DNA of 7,128 nucleotides from Scatomorpha sp964345235 (GTDB lineage Bacteria; Bacillota; Clostridia; Oscillospirales; Oscillospiraceae): positions 1 through 7,128 of the forward strand of contig CAYFQE010000034.1 in assembly GCA_964345235.1 (NCBI GenBank), written 5' to 3'. Each line of letters starts with the position of its first letter. Position 1 is the stretch's first letter. The notes beneath the pieces are model-generated. The model ran no database searches. It saw only the letters and a list, made by a program, of their open reading frames with translations, and was not told the origin of the DNA. Made by a program: the position numbers and the translations under genes. Positions 5,941 through 7,128 of this stretch are shown in pieces.

Positions 5941-5955
5941 GAGGTGATGATCTTG
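5941..5955 (+). promoter_or_regulatory. Ribosome binding site deciding the fic start
   Basis: GAGGTGAT (5941-5948) matches the 16S rRNA tail. The TTG at 5953 is 8 nt after GAGG, a normal distance. The ATG at 5947 overlaps the site and is too close, and the in-frame TTG at 5884 is part of the promoter -35 box. Confidence 0.7.
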
Positions 5956-7104
5956 AAATTGGAAAATAATAGAGCCGGAATATTAAAGAGAATGCAGAGC
6001 GACTACGAGTGCTTTATTCCTCATAATCTAAAAGACTTAAAAATAAATATAGATGATGACATGAACAGATTGATAAATAGAGCATATCTGCTTTTAGGAA
6101 GATTAGACGGCATGGCAATTACTCTTCCGGATATTGACCTTTTCGTATCCATGTATGTCCAAAAAGAAGCTGTAATCAGTTCGCAAATAGAAGGAACACA
6201 AGCTTCGCTTGTTGATGTGTTGCAAAAGGATAGGAAAAACGAAAAAATAAAAGATACCGAAGAAATTGTCAACTACATCAAAGCGACCAATTACGCTTTC
6301 AAAAGATTAAATGACTTGCCTTTATGTATGAGATTGATTAAAGAAACCCATGCGGTGCTGTTATCTAATGTCAGAGGGGAAGAAAAAATGCCGGGTGAAT
6401 TCAGGAAATCTCAAAATTGGATAGGTCATGCAGGTTCAACACTACAAAATGCAAGCTTTATTCCGCCGGCACCGAATGAGATGGATATTTGCCTCAGTGA
6501 TTTAGAAAAATATATGCACGAGGAAACTGTAATTTCAAATCTGATAAAGATTGCCTTAATTCACTATCAGTTTGAAACGATACACCCGTTTTTAGATGGA
6601 AACGGAAGAATGGGTAGGTTGCTTATTATCTTATTTTTAAAGGAACAGGGCTTAATTGAATATCCCGTTTTGTATTTAAGTTATTTTTTCAAAAAGAACA
6701 GGAGTAAATATTATGAGCTTCTCAATAATGTTCGTATCAAGGGCGATTTTGAAGAATGGGTTAAATTTTTCATAGAAGGTATTTGTGAAATATCTGAAGA
6801 CGCTATTATATCAATTCAAAAAATCGTTGAACTCAAGAAGAATGACACGGAAAAAATTCGTTCACTTACTAAAGGGAATATATCAAATCTGCTTTCAGTT
6901 TATGATTATTTACTGAAACATCCGTTTATAGAAGCGGATGATGTCAAAGACTTGTTAGACCTTAGCAAACCGACCATAAATAAGATTTTGGACAACTTAA
7001 CGGAACTTGGCATATTAGAACTTGTAGATGAGGAAAAGAAGAGATACAGACAGTATGTATATAAAAAATATGTGGATATTCTTTCGGAGGGAACTATATT
7101 ATAA
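5953..7104 (+). CDS. Fic-domain AMP-transferase with C-terminal winged helix
   Basis: Fic enzymes transfer AMP from ATP to hydroxyl side chains of target proteins. The protein is 383 aa from the TTG at 5953, usual for the Fic_N plus Fic plus winged-helix family. Residues about 15-95 are the Fic_N-type region with LLGRLDG and DLFVSMYVQKEAVISSQIEGT. It contains the inhibitory motif SSQIEG (Ser76, Glu80, Gly81), so this is a class II Fic that blocks its own ATP site. The catalytic motif HPFLDGNGRMGR (211-222) is intact, including His211 and both Arg. Residues about 310-372 look like a winged helix-turn-helix. The upstream operators suggest autoregulation through this domain. No separate antitoxin gene precedes it. 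Base composition is clearly AT-richer than the left part, suggesting transfer. The target is unknown. Confidence 0.9.
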   Translation: MKLENNRAGILKRMQSDYECFIPHNLKDLKINIDDDMNRLINRAYLLLGRLDGMAITLPDIDLFVSMYVQKEAVISSQIEGTQASLVDVLQKDRKNEKIKDTEEIVNYIKATNYAFKRLNDLPLCMRLIKETHAVLLSNVRGEEKMPGEFRKSQNWIGHAGSTLQNASFIPPAPNEMDICLSDLEKYMHEETVISNLIKIALIHYQFETIHPFLDGNGRMGRLLIILFLKEQGLIEYPVLYLSYFFKKNRSKYYELLNNVRIKGDFEEWVKFFIEGICEISEDAIISIQKIVELKKNDTEKIRSLTKGNISNLLSVYDYLLKHPFIEADDVKDLLDLSKPTINKILDNLTELGILELVDEEKKRYRQYVYKKYVDILSEGTIL

Positions 7105-7128
7105 TAGGTAAAATTTAAGCAGAACATA

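Noticed and set aside
5884..5952. Longer Fic start at 5884, or the ATG at 5947
   Set aside because: The TTG at 5884 is part of the promoter -35 box and lies upstream of the predicted transcript start. The ATG at 5947 overlaps the Shine-Dalgarno. The TTG at 5953 has normal spacing.
5941..7104. Two-gene Fic toxin-antitoxin pair
   Set aside because: No small antitoxin gene lies upstream, and the inhibitory motif SSQIEG is inside the Fic protein itself, as in class II Fic enzymes.

Overview
The window looks like chromosomal DNA of a Gram-positive, Clostridia-like bacterium (Firmicutes/Bacillota). The reasons are a T-box leader read by tRNA-Met, strong AGGAGG-type ribosome binding sites, TTG/GTG starts, near-consensus housekeeping promoters with 17-bp spacers, and compact double-hairpin intergenic repeats of a style I associate with gut Clostridia. 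The species cannot be named from the sequence.

Layout, left to right. (1) Positions 1-327 hold no convincing gene. They carry three diverged copies of one double-hairpin repeat, the first cut by the window edge. (2) Positions 328-2749, minus strand, hold a two-gene unit with its own promoter at 2781-2809: a 583-aa protein that reads like a phage virion/tail-accessory beta-structure protein, then a 219-aa helical, charged protein with a basic Ser/Gly/Lys tail. No other phage gene is visible. (3) Positions 2813-5679, minus strand, are a complete methionine-import operon. The order is promoter, Met-specific T-box leader with terminator, metN (ATPase), metI (permease), metQ (lipoprotein), and an intrinsic terminator. 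(4) Positions 5680-5829 are a gene-poor spacer with one possible repeat fragment. (5) Positions 5830-7104, plus strand, form a visibly AT-richer segment encoding a class II Fic-domain AMP-transferase with a C-terminal winged helix. It is preceded by a tandemly duplicated promoter/operator built from inverted ATTTTACTTA half-sites.

How the parts work together. The met operon is a self-contained nutrient circuit. Uncharged tRNA-Met should pair with the ATG specifier and the T-box bulge, favour the antiterminator, and allow metNIQ expression so the cell imports methionine. The fic gene is divergent from it, differs in base composition, and carries its own elaborate control region. It is probably an acquired cassette, and its own winged helix is the simplest candidate for the repressor. 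The phage-like pair sits directly behind the metQ terminator under its own promoter and may be a prophage edge or a domesticated remnant.

The most interesting parts are the duplicated operator/promoter of the Fic gene, the isolated phage-like pair, and the repeat copies whose second hairpin changes sequence while keeping its pairing.
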